A stretch of DNA of 64,000 nucleotides from assembly GCA_023055355.1 (NCBI GenBank), contig JALJCS010000009.1, forward strand, positions 45,476,501 through 45,540,500. Direction: 5' to 3'. The notes under the pieces were generated by a model that saw only the letters and a list, made by a program, of their open reading frames with translations, did no database searches and was not told the DNA's origin. Shown in pieces: positions 40,467 through 53,000 of the stretch. Numbering within the stretch: the stretch's first letter is position 1; every line of letters begins with the position of its first letter. This DNA is from Agelaius tricolor. Taxonomy: Eukaryota > Chordata > Aves > Passeriformes > Icteridae. Both the position numbers and the translations under genes were made by a program.

Positions 40467-43400
40467 AAAGCTAATCCACACAAAAAAATCCCACAAAAGC
40501 TTTTAGGAGCGAACTTTCAGCACATCTACTAAAACACTATGGGACTGTGAGACATGTCAAACAGAAAATCTTTGTTAATTTATGTCTAGAATGTCTTTCT
40601 CAGAATTTGCCATCCAAATCTAAGGTAGCTGACATTTTGGAGGTCCAGTTACTGATCCTCTCCTCCTGCCAAGAGCCCTGCAAGAGTCTTCCAGCAGCAG
40701 TGCAGCTCAAAAGCAAATCCATCTTATGAGTTCTCTTGAAACTACTGAGGATGGAAAAATCTCCAAGTGGTGCCTCCCCTTTCACAGGAGTTCTTCTTCC
40801 TTTCCCTTTTCTCTTATACAAAGGTGTCAGTCATAAATTTTGTCATTAACAGTACTGCCTTTGCCATCCAATTTTTTTGTTTTTTTCCCATTTAGTAAGA
40901 ACTTAGGCTTGGGAGCAGCCTCCAAACTGCTTTGCCCAAAAAAAGTCTCACAGGACACAAGGTTTGGTTGGTGCAGTTTCTGAGAACCTTTTGAATACCA
41001 CTGCCCTTAAAATCCAAGTTGTTCTGTGACACAGAATGACCTTAGAGTCTATGTAAGTTTTTCTAAGACAAGTGATACTTATTTTTTACATTATTCTCCA
41101 CTATAAGTTTCAGTAAGAAAAGGCAGAGTGTGTTGGCTAAAGGAAATCTTGTCTCATTTGCATTATTACTGAGACTTGCAAAAAGCAAATATAGTTCAAG
41201 TTTTTAAACCCCCACACACGTCCTTTTGTATTCAAGGCAAACATCCTCAGAAATCTCTCTGTGCATTCACTCCTGCTTGTGATTCCTAGGCTACGCCAGA
41301 GAAAACCTCTTATTGATCACTTTTGAAATTATATTTCTCAGCACAAATGCTTTAATAATTGACTGAATAAAATGATGCTAAACCTCTACAGGAACAGTTT
41401 CATTACAGAACATGCATTATGGCTTGTTTGCGAATGTGTTACTGATTAATAACCTGCCTCAGAGGAAATACTAGTGATTATCTTCAGATTTTGGATCTCC
41501 ACTTTATGGGTTCTCAAAGGGGACATAACCCACATTGAAATAATAATGATATTCCAAAAGGTTTCAATTATTTCAAAGCACAAATTTAAGTGCTTTTGCT
41601 CAGAAGCCTAAGGAAAAAAAAATCTTCAAACAGAAAAAAATCTAATTCCTAGATTTTGAGAATTTCTGAGCCATTATATTACATATAACATAATTATATA
41701 ATTAGATAGATATAGTCTACAAATTGAGTCAGATTTCTTATTATTGAAAAAAAATCTACTGTAAAAACTTTGGAAACTTTCACTGAGCACTATGACTAAA
41801 ATGTTTTCTCTTAGCTTATATTTATTTTCAGGCCTCCAACAGGAATAACAACAATTCTAGAAACTGAATTTCCAAAGACAAATATATCAAGCCTTTATTA
41901 TTGTGTCAGAACTGTTATTCTCCTATAAGAAATGACCATGGAAATCCTTAAAATACAATTGTGCTGTGCACACAGTTGTGTTCCTTTGTAAATTAGGGCC
42001 AAGGCTTGTCACAGATGCCTCACAAAGGATTTCTCTTTTGCAAGTCTTAGCAACTTCCATGAGTAGCACAAGTAATTTTGTATTCCACAAGTGATATCAG
42101 GGCTTTTTAAGTGAAGCATTATGGGTTTACTCTCCTCCGTCTGTTGGTCAACACAAGACCTCCTCCAAACACAGATGTACATTTTCTGCACATTGAGGAA
42201 ACTCAAGTGCTGAGGATATACTCAGTCATAAAAAACCCCCACCACACTTCTCTTCCAGCTGCAGGAAAAGCTCCTCAGCTGTAGGAAAATGCAAGCAGCC
42301 AATGCTGAAATTTTACATGCAGTAAATACAGCAGGCCAAGGGTTTCACTCAAGCAAAAGTCATCCACATTTGATACATTTGATTGTTGAAACAGTCAAAG
42401 TAGATCATGTGTGAAGTGCAATGAACATCCTTCCAAGGCAAATTAATGTGAACTGTTTGAACAGAAGTTTTAGCTAATGACTCCCAGAAGAAGGGAGGAA
42501 AAAAACCCCAAACATGGCAAGCAAGGAAAAGCTGCATTACCCAATAATGGAGGGCACAGTTTCTGATAGTGTCTGTAGGATGTGACACACATTTTGAAGA
42601 CAGATCCTATGACAGTGAGGGACACAGGACAGTAACATGGAGTCAGTGCATTCCTTCTTCCCCTCCTGCCACACTACAGCATCCAAGCTGTCAGTCCTCC
42701 TGCTTTTTGGCAGCACAGGAGAAACTTCAAGTTAAAAAATAACAAACAGTATTACAATGTACTTAGTCTATATACAGTTGAACAGATGTATAGACACATT
42801 TGTATTTATACTTTCTGTAAAAGTTAAACAGCTTGTTCCCATTAGTACCACAAGTTTTCCATGTGGCCATCACTGCACTTTTTTCAGCAGAGTAAGAGCA
42901 AGTAACTAATTTACTGTGGGCTGCTGCTAATGCCAAATCATGCAGCTCTGCTACCAAGTCTAACACAACAGCAAAATCAATCCCTGCAGTCCCTTGGACA
43001 ATTTTTGCCGACTGTTTATCAAGGATAGCTGGTAGGATCAATATCCAGCAATATTCACTAACGCAAAACCTGAGGCAAGACACACTTGAGTTATCAGCAA
43101 GCTTTTGTCTGTGTGTACAAACAGAAAATATTGAAGTTTTTCAGTTTCAAACTCACTATTTAACCTCAGCTGACTTCCTTGTTCTGCTATCAAAGCAGGT
43201 TTCTATTCAATGCACATTTCAGTATCGGAGTGAAAATCAGCAATTTCCAACAGTAATTCAGTTTGCAAACAATAAGTTTTCTATTTATGCATAATTTATT
43301 TAGGTGCAATTACAAAATCAAAGCTTTGATTTGAATTTTTAGAGTGAAATATTTTGGAAACCAGGTTGTAGTGACCAGGGTAAGGTTCCTTATTTGCTCA

Positions 43401-43738
43401 AAATAATGCAAGTATGACATGACAAGAATTTGCAAACAACTTTTGTTCATTTATTATCACTGGTGCTTCCTTACTATCTAAAATCAAATGTACAGGGCTT
43501 TTTTTGTCCTTTAAATCCTTACTTCTGAAGCAGCATCCCTTTTCAGCTGTTTTATCAGAGTTTTTGTGTTTATCCAGCTGAACAATCTGCAGATGGCTAT
43601 AGATTAAGTAAAAAAGGCTTGGTTGTGAGCTGCAGCATGAATTTATATGGATCTGAGATTTTTCTGGCTGTTAACTCAGGCAGTCATTGAAGACAGGGGC
43701 CTTCAGGTACTTATTTAATTCCTACAACTTTGTCACAC

Positions 43739-43784
43739 TAAAAAACCCTAAAACCAAAAAGACCCACCCCCTCAAAAATCAAAA
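43739..43784 (+). repeat. A/C-rich low-complexity tract
   Basis: AAAAACCCTAAAACC followed by AAAAAGACCCACCCCCTC and CAAAAATCAAAAT. Short and imperfect. Confidence 0.7.
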
Positions 43785-46700
43785 TCAGTAACTTAAATAT
43801 CCCTTTTTAAGGCACTGAAAAGATGATGCAAAAATGCTACAATTAAAATGTCCAAACAAATGCAAACACAACAAACTAACTGAAAACCAGAAACAGCCAT
43901 CAAAACAACCGAAAAGTGTTGAAATAAGGTGAAATTACTGAATCCAGCCAAGTCAGACCTCTCTAGATTAGTACCACTCACTAAAAATTCATCCTTTTGA
44001 CAGTAAGCAATATCCCATCCATGCCACAGTTCACCATCCCTCATTTACCTCCTATTTCAGCCAGGCAACAATGTTAGTTTTAATTCACACTAATTGCAAG
44101 CCTGAAGGACAAAATGATTTTTGTTGCGCAAGTGGAAAAAGTACAAATGAGAGATACAGCCTGAAATAGCTTGGAACATGACCTGCCATTTAGAAATTAA
44201 AACCTGGATACGGGAACTTAAAAGTGCTGCCAGTACCATCTGCAATGTCCCCTCAGAACAGAGAGTGATTTAAATTTTTTTCCATGGTAAATATTCTTTT
44301 TTTCTAATGTATACAGGCCTCAAGTTCAGAGTTTTTTCCAAATGCTAGCAGCTATATGTGGTTAAATGCATTCAGAGCTTTGAGCCCATTATCAATTACT
44401 TTTCCATACTCTAACCTACACATTTTTAATATCCACAACTTCTGGTTTCTTTCCCTGTCCTTGTTCTTGCATTGTACTAAAAACAACTATTTAGCAGTTC
44501 CACCTAAGAAGCCAATCTGGGATTGACAAATCACAATTCAACTTTATCCATACTCATAATTGAAAGATAAAATTTGTGTGGAGTGTTCAGAGATGTGCAG
44601 CCTTACAAAGGCCAAAGATGAGATTTTTCAGTGAAAAATATATTTCACCAATAATCACAAAGGTTTCAAGTACTACCATTGAAATGGTGACATCTAAAGC
44701 TCTGCAGACTCACAAATTATGTAAAATAGACCTTCACTGCCTAACCACAGGAAAGAAGCATGAATTCCTTTCAGAGCAGTCAAAGTTAAAAATCTGTTAT
44801 AAATATCACTAAATATATGGCTGTTTACTTGAAAAAAATAATGCAACTTTTAAAAAGTGATCTGATAAATTACAGAGACTTTTAAAAAAGACAACCAATT
44901 AAAAGACAATTATTTAAATTATCTTTCTATGGTTTCCTTTAAAGATGCTTCCATCAGTGCCTGGTAAAGATCTGATCTCATGAGCAAATAAACACATGGA
45001 AGAACACCCAAAAGGAACCTTACACAATACTGTATCTCTGTATCTTGCAGTTCCAAAGTACTTTATTCTCCCCTTTTCCTTTTTGATGCCAGCACACAGG
45101 TGACTAAAGCATGACTGTAACATGAACTGCTTGGTTTCCCAAAAAAAAAAAGCCACACTACAGGTATATACATACATATATATGAGGAAGGGATTAGTTA
45201 ATTGAAAAATGACAGTTTCCAGTTGGATCAGATGGAAGGGCTAAAGAACACAAAGATCAGCTGCCAAAGCAGAAATCTTAACACTGAAACATTACCACAA
45301 ATTCAAGTGATGAATAATGGAAAGAACTGTTTGTTCAATTAAAAACTCCATGTGTTCAGGCATTAGTATCCCTAGGAAGTGTTGTTCAGTCAACTCAAGG
45401 TCAGAGAATTTGAATTTTACATTTTCATTTCTTACTCCATTTGTCTCAATTAAAATAAGCCAGGTGAGTCTGTCAGTGTCTGTTGTTTTATATTCTTAAC
45501 ACTTAGCATTCCCTCCAAATATACCCCACTTTGGAAGTGGTGGCTTCCTAAACATATTCCTCAAGAAGAATCAATTTCTTATGGCTGGCAATACACACTT
45601 TTGCACTGTGTTTGGTTGGTTAAGACTAAAATAAAATCTGAAATTACCATAATAATTAGTATTTGCTATATATAATTGAATTTTTCTTTGCAATTAATTC
45701 CTAACCTTGAATAATTCAGATAATTTCTGGTAAATCATTAAAAAGTCAAACTTCTCTTACCAGTCATCCAATTATTTCTATATCATCCCCTAACAGAACT
45801 GAACCATTATGATTAAGTTTATAAAAGGTTCCTTTTCATGATTGTTTGCTCCTATGTGAAAAACCCTACCACAAAGTCCTGATATGACCTGTATATATTA
45901 TACATTTGCTAAATTCAGCACAACTTGTATCTTGGGCTGACATTCAGAGAACACAGAGTATTGAACATGCCACTTTTAATTGTTGTTTACCAGAATCCTT
46001 AGCAGCATTTCCTCCTTCTAACCTGAAACTTGGGGCTGATGTAAATGAATTAGCAAAGCCAGCAGTTCATATCAGAGACATTTCTGATCTGCATTACCAA
46101 ATTACTGGTTCTAATTTATTATGCCTAAAGATACAGAAGAACATATGAATGATGTTGCTATTTCAGGATTTTGAAGGCAAAATCTTGAAAAGTAGACTCA
46201 AATCAAAGACTGATTGTTTACATAGTAAACTTAGAAAAGATGGGTATATTCCAGATTATCCCATTAAAAAAAGTACAGAACAAACAAGTACCTGGGAATC
46301 TCTTGCAGTCAATGCCACTTTCCCCCCCACTGACTTCAGAAAAGGAAGTTAGTCCCAAATTACTGAAAAATTCCCTATTAATATGCCTCTGAACTAACTG
46401 TAGACATTTGGGTATACATTGAACAGGTAAGGATATTTTCAATCCAGTTAGGAATACTTCTCAGACACTTTGGCTCTGAAATGATGCTTTTACAAGAAAA
46501 TGCAATGGATAGGGAATACTGAGAGATCCACAGAGAGATGCATAAATCTGACATATATTGAAATAATTGAAATGTTGCCAGTTAGCAAAGTAGGTAAATG
46601 AGATTTAGGCAGCTGAAAATAACCTATGATTTTTAACAGCAGCAGTAAAACTGATCAAAGACTGGTTTTATTCCCATTCTTGCTGCTTTGCAAAATGATG

Positions 46701-48571
46701 AGCAATGACAATGGCAGAATATCTTCCCTTATGCCATTTAGTATTTTGTGAATAGAGAGTCTGTATCTCCACAAATATCAAACCAGAAATTTATTCTTTA
46801 TATTCTGTGACAGATAAGCCATATTTGCCATGAAGTGCTTATTCCCCACTGAGCCACAGGCTGGGGTACAAAAAGTTTGACACCATGTGCAAGTAGGAAA
46901 AATATATTAAAGTATCAACAAGTATTTCCCACCACCCAATTATTTTCCAGAACAGACTTCAAAATGCAAAATTATTATTCTGTCTATTTTCATGCAGAAG
47001 AAAGAAATGGCTCTCTCCTGAGTATGTCACAGATTATGCCTGCACAAAACACTGACAGAATGGTGCAATACACTTACAAGACTCAGATTTGCAACACCTC
47101 CAGCAGGGGAATGGGAGGGGCAAAAGGGCTTTGAGGGAAGGACCCAAAAGATGTGAGAATTTTATAAATATAGATCAGGTCTTATCAGGCTATGATAGAG
47201 TGGCTTCTACTCTTTTCCCACCTAGTTCCCAACTCTCTAGTTCTCTGAAAAGAAGCTCAATGTAAATTTTAAATATTTTCCCCTCAGAACGTTTGTAATA
47301 TTCAGGTATTTATTTTATTGAATGGGTGTTAAAGCTTTCTCAGGATTTACTAACAAGTAACAACACTTTTAAACTCTTAATTTGTTATTCATGTCTCAGC
47401 CAAGAAGCAAAGTCTCAAAGTAGAATATTATGGCTGTCTGAAAGATGTCTATCAACACACACATCATGGTTCAGTTCACAACCCTCAACAGTCACACTGA
47501 AAAAATCCCACTGTACCAATGCACTGCCAGCTGTCCAAACATGCATCTCCACCACCAGCTCTGGCACAAATGTGGGCACCCTGAAGAGGAGGAACTCTTC
47601 CACTCATGGTTTACACACTGCAGAGTGAGAACTACAGAAATTAAATTGTGCTCTTTAGTTATGAAAGCATCTCCTGCAGTTGGGCTTGCCTTGGGCATCT
47701 TATTCACAAAGCAATGCAAGACAAATGTATTCTGAAAAACTGTCAGAAAACAAAGCATAAAAATTTAGATTCACTGTAGAAGTTAAACGGACAACATCAA
47801 CCTAGGAAAATTATTTCAAAATATGTGGAAGCTCTATTAGATTAGAATTTTCTAAAGCAGTAATTTGTAATTCTTGGGGTAACTAGGAAAGAACACCCAA
47901 AAACTCGTGGCTTTGGGTACTCCATTTCACTTTGAAGGTCCTGCTCAGCAGATCAGATGACCAACTGAATAAACCAGTGGAGTCAATGTACTGCAGAAAA
48001 CATTTCTGGTAGACTTTGGCTGCTGCCTATATTGCTCATGTACAGATCTAGTGTATGACTCACTTGCATAATGGACAGGAATTCATTCAGCATTAAAGTT
48101 TCAGAGAAAATCCTTATCCCATTAAGAGAGAAACCTTTTGACCTTATGTACAAAATTATGCTGGCTTCCAATAATGGCACTGTCAACATTGTATCTTTGC
48201 AGCGAGTGTATTTTGATAATTAATGCCAGCAAGATCAAACAACAAAGAGAATTTCATTTTCTGATTACAGTGCATAGTGCTTTTAATGCTCTCTATTATC
48301 CAAGGTTGCTGTGCAGCTTGCCTAACACCATTCAATCTGAGAAATTCTTGAGCAAAATAGCAGAGTCATTTTTGTAAAGGATGGGTACAGACTCTCTCTC
48401 CCCCTTTTTGCTATAAAGCCAATGTTGAATCACAGCAGACAGCCTCAGCAGCCACTGAGATATTCTTCACAACCATTACCATGGAAAAAAACACCTTATT
48501 CTCAAGTAATTTCGAAACTATTATGGGACAGTGGAAGAGAACACAACAGCATATTACTACTCTTAAAAATT

Positions 48572-48584
48572 AAAAAAAAAAAAA
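48572..48584 (-). promoter_or_regulatory. EPHA6: U-rich tract downstream of exon 3 donor
   Basis: In the transcript this is a 13-U run from +20 to +32 of the intron, after GUAAGAAAACAUUAUUUGA. Such tracts after a 5' splice site are known binding sites for TIA1/TIAL1, which help U1 recruitment. The distance is at the outer edge of the usual range, and a chance run in AT-rich DNA is possible. Confidence 0.35.
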
Positions 48585-48597
48585 TCAAATAATGTTT

Positions 48598-48603
48598 TCT
48601 TAC
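48598..48603 (-). other. EPHA6: 5' splice site (donor) after EPHA6 exon 3
   Basis: The minus strand reads TGTCATG|GTAAGA, a near-consensus U1 site. It leaves the exon in phase 1 after Cys-His, which is where Eph exon 3 normally ends before the next cysteine-rich exon. Reading through the donor would add about a dozen codons and then a stop, so intron retention would truncate the protein. Confidence 0.93.
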
Positions 48604-49267
48604 CATGACAGGAACCCTCCAGCTCTTCATATCCCACACTGCAGATGCATCGTCCCAGAGGCACCAGCCAATCCCCATCTGCCCCACAATACAATTTTGG
48701 GGTGTCGCGTTCCTCAGCGCTCTTCACGCAGGAGCCCCGTACTTCCACCAGCGAGGAAGAATCCACCCTTGGAATGGTGTCAGGAAACATGGCCAAATTA
48801 CGGACCGTGAAAGGGCATTTCTTGTAATAGACACGGACTGACACCAAAGCAATGCACGCTCCAATGTCCTGGAAAGCCAGATAAAATCCCTTCTTGTTGA
48901 TGGGCCCAACTTCACGAACTTCCGTGTTGAGCTTGAGGATGCGGTCACCCAAATCCATCTGGGTGAAGCTCTCATCAGCAGCTATGGTATCAATTTTGGT
49001 GTACTGGTTTGGCTTGAATTTTACTCCATGGGGCTCATCTGACTCCATGTAGTAGAGATTGAACGTTTCCTTGCAGGTCCCCAGCACCCAGGGAATGCTG
49101 TTGCAGTCCCTCAGGGTGAACTTCATCTCCACGTAGATTTTCTGCGCGGCATCGCGGGAGACCCAGTTGGTTTGCAGCCAGTTGTTCTGGTTGGGCTCCA
49201 TCACGTTGCACACCTGGTAAGTGTGGATGGGACGGTTGTGTTCATCCATTTCAGTTATGGCATCCCA
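48604..49267 (-). CDS. EPHA6: EPHA6 exon 3 (ephrin receptor A6, ligand-binding domain)
   Basis: Internal coding exon of an Eph receptor tyrosine kinase, a membrane receptor for GPI-anchored ephrin-A ligands acting in axon guidance and cell-contact signalling. The 664-bp exon encodes 221 full codons plus one base, starting at a complete TGG codon and ending in phase 1. Residues 1 to about 151 are most of the ephrin-binding jelly-roll domain, with motifs [47 protein letters not shown] and [12 protein letters not shown]. Cysteines 20/138 and 55/65 match the two family disulfides. The rest is the linker and first part of the cysteine-rich region (cysteines 180, 194, 207, 209, 220). The stretch [15 protein letters not shown]...[19 protein letters not shown], and [11 protein letters not shown] at the start, match EPHA6 as I remember it rather than EPHA3, A4, A5 or A7. 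Exon length equals the usual Eph exon 3. The first ATG in frame is not a start codon; signal peptide, transmembrane and kinase exons lie outside the window. Paralogue choice rests on memory, not alignment. Confidence 0.95.
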
Positions 49268-49288
49268 CTGAAAAGAAAATAAAAGTGT
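49268..49288 (-). other. EPHA6: 3' splice site (acceptor) before EPHA6 exon 3
   Basis: On the minus strand the bases before the exon read TTTTATTTTCTTTTCAG, a pyrimidine-rich tract ending in CAG directly before TGGGATGCC. The choice is supported by the reading frame: splicing here gives Trp-Asp-Ala-Ile-Thr-Glu-Met-Asp-Glu, the normal Eph exon 3 start. No single strong branch-point sequence stands out upstream. Confidence 0.93.
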
Positions 49289-49980
49289 TTGAAAAACAGG
49301 AAAAATAGGTGGCTGAATTATTAATAATTACTTCAAGTTTAGTGGAAAGTCAGCAGTTAAAAGAAAATAACTACAGAACACCACACAAGTTTGATTTCAG
49401 AAACTCCATGTAAGTTTCTATTAATAAAAACATAAAAGAGTGGTGCCTAGCAAAGAAGGACATAAAGGCCATGTTTATATTTTTATGTTTATCTCCAAAT
49501 ACTTTATATCAAAGGCTCTCTCCAAATGCTTAACTCATTATATAACCTGCTACTTCAAAAGATTACCAGCATCCCAAAAATAGCTTCAATATAACTGAAT
49601 CAACTTTCTACTGAGCAGTCTTGATATCAATATACCACTAGAGATATTTTTTTTTCTCAAAACACAGAACTATTTATAGTTCTCTACCCAAAAATACTGT
49701 ATCCCATCAGAAGTTTTAGCTTAGCTTTTAGGGGTAGAAGCAGCAGGAAAAAAAATATCTCAAAATAAGAACCAAAACCAACCAACATTAAAGGCACATT
49801 AAAAGAAAGATGAGGCGCTCCAGAGAAGTCTCAAAAAGAAAAATGAACTATAAAACCACCAAACATCTCCAGCACACCAAACAGAATTAAGAAGCAGTCA
49901 TCTGTTTTAAAAAAACAATGTTGTTTTTAAAATATAAAAGATCTTTCCAAACTGGCATAGGCCAGCTTAATTCAAAAGCC

Positions 49981-50004
49981 TCAATATGATACTCAATATG
50001 ATAC
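49981..50004 (+). repeat. Two-copy 12-bp tandem repeat
   Basis: TCAATATGATAC occurs twice in direct succession without mismatch, in the intron just upstream of EPHA6 exon 3. Confidence 0.95.
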
Positions 50005-53000
50005 TTCTCTTAAAATTATTAAGGAAGAAAAAAATATCCAAAATATCCTCCTCTTACCAGGGGATTCTCCTCAGAAATATTTATATATTCACTCTGAATC
50101 AATATCTCAATTTGAACTAAGAAATTAAAGCCCTAAAGTTAGCTGTTAACCATGCAGTTAATAGTATAAATCTGTTACTTCTGTAGGAAAGTAAAGGCTC
50201 AGCACTTCGATAAGTGGTTTCAAAGAATAAAACAAAACGGATTGATCAAACATGGACAGGGCTTTAGTCCATTCAAAGCAGATCTCTCATGCTCTGTGCC
50301 TGTGCCTTTCCACTGTGCTCCCAGAGAGCCTGTTAAGATCTCCTATTTCAGAGAAATTTACCTTTGGGCAAGAAAAATGTTTAAAATCCGCAAAATTTTT
50401 TAATAGAGCCAGTAGTCTAAACATCATACATATAAAATAATTGGAAAAAGGTTAACATCAAACATCTCAACCCAGCCATTGCACTGGGCCATGCTGGGTA
50501 ATGTATGGTTATAAATACAGAACATGCTCTTATGTACCAGTCCTAGATACTGAGTGGAAACAAGGTGACTTCCACCACCCCAAAATGTCACTTTCAGTGA
50601 CTGAAAAGTCTGACAGAACTCACTCTGTGATAGTGGACATAGTCTCCCTGCATGAAATACAATCTGCTTTTAATTTTACCTGAGAGTTGCATTTCTCATC
50701 TGATAAAAACAGTCAGGAAAGGCAGCAATTGAATTTCATGCAGTCAACAAAAAAAAACCAATTTACCAAACACAGACTGGTTTTCTTTTGGGTGCATTTC
50801 ATATTATAGTTCCAATTTAATCAAATCTTAAGTTGTGCAAAACTTCAAAACCAAATGAACAGAAGCATCTCACTGGTGATGTTTGCACAGGAATGAGGTG
50901 GCACAAAAATCCCTGACCTGACACTCACAAAAGCTGGCAGGAGTTGTCTGGTTTAGACAAGCTGACAGTTCAGACTTCCTTCAAGCTTCACCCATCCCAA
51001 TGTGCTGCTCTACCTTCAAAACCTTTTGATTACAATCCTTTCAAATGAGGAAAACCTTTGCTAATACTGATGGGAAGCAGCAGCAGCATAAAGCTAATTC
51101 TTACACCTGGGGTTGCAGGACTTAGGGAAAAGCATGTTATAAAAGCATTATTTGGAGGAAAGACTTCAAAATTCTAGTTGAAAAACGGAATAAAAACCAG
51201 CATGCCTACGTCCTTACATTTTACATGCAGCATAAAGGAGGAGTAAATCACTCAAATAGAAGATCATTCAATTTGATTATTGAGGGAGAGAAGAATCCAA
51301 GATTAGTCATCACATATAAGTACAAAATATGAGATTAGGCTACAAGCCATGCTGGGATTTTAGTTAAAGTCTCAGCTGTTTCCATACATCTACAAACTAC
51401 TTCACAAGCTCTCATTTTTAAATTTCACTAATATCCAACAGCCCTACAGAGAACACTATTAAGAGAAAATAATGTAACTTTAAGCTGGTATAAGCCATAT
51501 AATACTGAAAACTAGCTTCATGGATCCCAAAATTTTTTATTCTATTTTAAAACAGAACACTGGATATTTTAAAGAAATCAGCAAGAACCTTTTAGTACAC
51601 ATCACTACTGAAAGCTGTTCCAATTCATAAGGGTAGATATATCAAGCAGTTGAAAATATCTACTTCCTAATGAGCTGATACCGAGGTAAACTTCACATAT
51701 AGTGAAAGACACCTCTCCCACAAGCTGTCACACTGATTGATGGATTAATATTGGGTTCTTAATCTCAGATAACAGCTATTGAGGCACCGAGCCCAGCAGC
51801 AGTTTGGGAACCTGAGATGGCAATTTTAGAATCCTGCACACACCTCAAGATTCTTTATTGATATTTTTCATCATTTTAAGAAAAAAGAGGGGACATGGGC
51901 ATAAGCAATCAATGTCCTCACTCACCAGTTTATGGACGAAAACATCTGCTCTTACAAATGCAGCAAAATTTGTATTCTAAGCAAGAAATCCTTATCATTT
52001 TATTCTAAGGATAATTCTCTAAAAATGAAGGTTTCTGCACCTGCACATACTTAACCAGTGTATCTGAGCTCACCCCAGAACAAGAGAAGGTTGTGGCTGA
52101 CTTAACATGAACACAGTAAAATATTCTACACAAACCACTTGTTGAGCAAAACACAAGGATAAGCACTGGCTTTCCATGCAGAGAACTGAAGGAAGAAGTA
52201 GTGTCTGAAAATAATATGAGGTAGGAAACAGGAAAGCAAAACCTGTTGACTTGAGCTGTACTGCATTTTACTTTCTGCTAAGAAGATACAACTGTTAAGG
52301 CAAATCCTCAGTGGCGATAAGTTTTATTCTTACCTGGCAGCAAGAGAAGGTTTCTGTTCTAAACTGAGGAACAAATATATAAGGTTCATGCTAGAGAGAT
52401 CTGGTTTACTCTCTTGGCTTCAGCAAGTGAGGTAATTTCAGAAATGGAATTGTCAACTATTTCTTACACGCAAACATAGGCTGACATTTGAAAATTCAGT
52501 GAACCTGAACTTTAGAAATGCAATTTTCTGACATCTATATCCCTCATTGCCCACAAACATCCACTTGAGAGAGCTCAGGTCACAGTTAAAAAGTCCATCC
52601 TATCAAAGGGATGGACTGTTTTTGTTGTACAGAATTGCTACTACCCTGAAAAAGAGTCTGATGAAAGTTGCAAATGTGTTCATATAACTCACATACCCCA
52701 AAAGAGTTAAATAAGCATTTTCTGACTTACCACATCCAATGAGGACAAAAAGAACGCATATAGTGTTTTCTCTAAATTGGTCTTTTTTTTTACCCCACTA
52801 AGTGGTTTACTACTTTTTTAGGTCATCCCAGATCTCAGCTGGGAGTCACCTAATGAAATCTACACATGTAGAACACTCAGTTGTTCACTCCTGACAATCT
52901 TATAGATTCCCATTTCCATGGAAACAAGCAGAACAGTAAAAATAAAGAGAGTTTTAAAAGTTTTCTAAAATTCCCTTATACTAATCTCCAGTGAGATCAT

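Larger units (their letters stand above)
1..48603 (-). other. EPHA6: EPHA6 intron following exon 3 (partial)
   Basis: Non-coding AT-rich sequence downstream of the exon in the sense of transcription. No further Eph exon was recognised on the minus strand; the expected next exon would encode a cysteine-rich EGF-like stretch ending near PPSMACT. Open frames here are short, lack family motifs, start and stop arbitrarily and occur on both strands. Between the elements listed separately I see only unique intronic DNA. Two blocks are more GC-rich than their surroundings (about 2750-3190 and 5530-5935) without a convincing coding frame. A small exon could have been missed by eye. Confidence 0.8.

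Noticed and set aside
48646..48841. Plus-strand open frames across the EPHA6 exon
   Set aside because: Antisense shadows of the real exon, without independent support.
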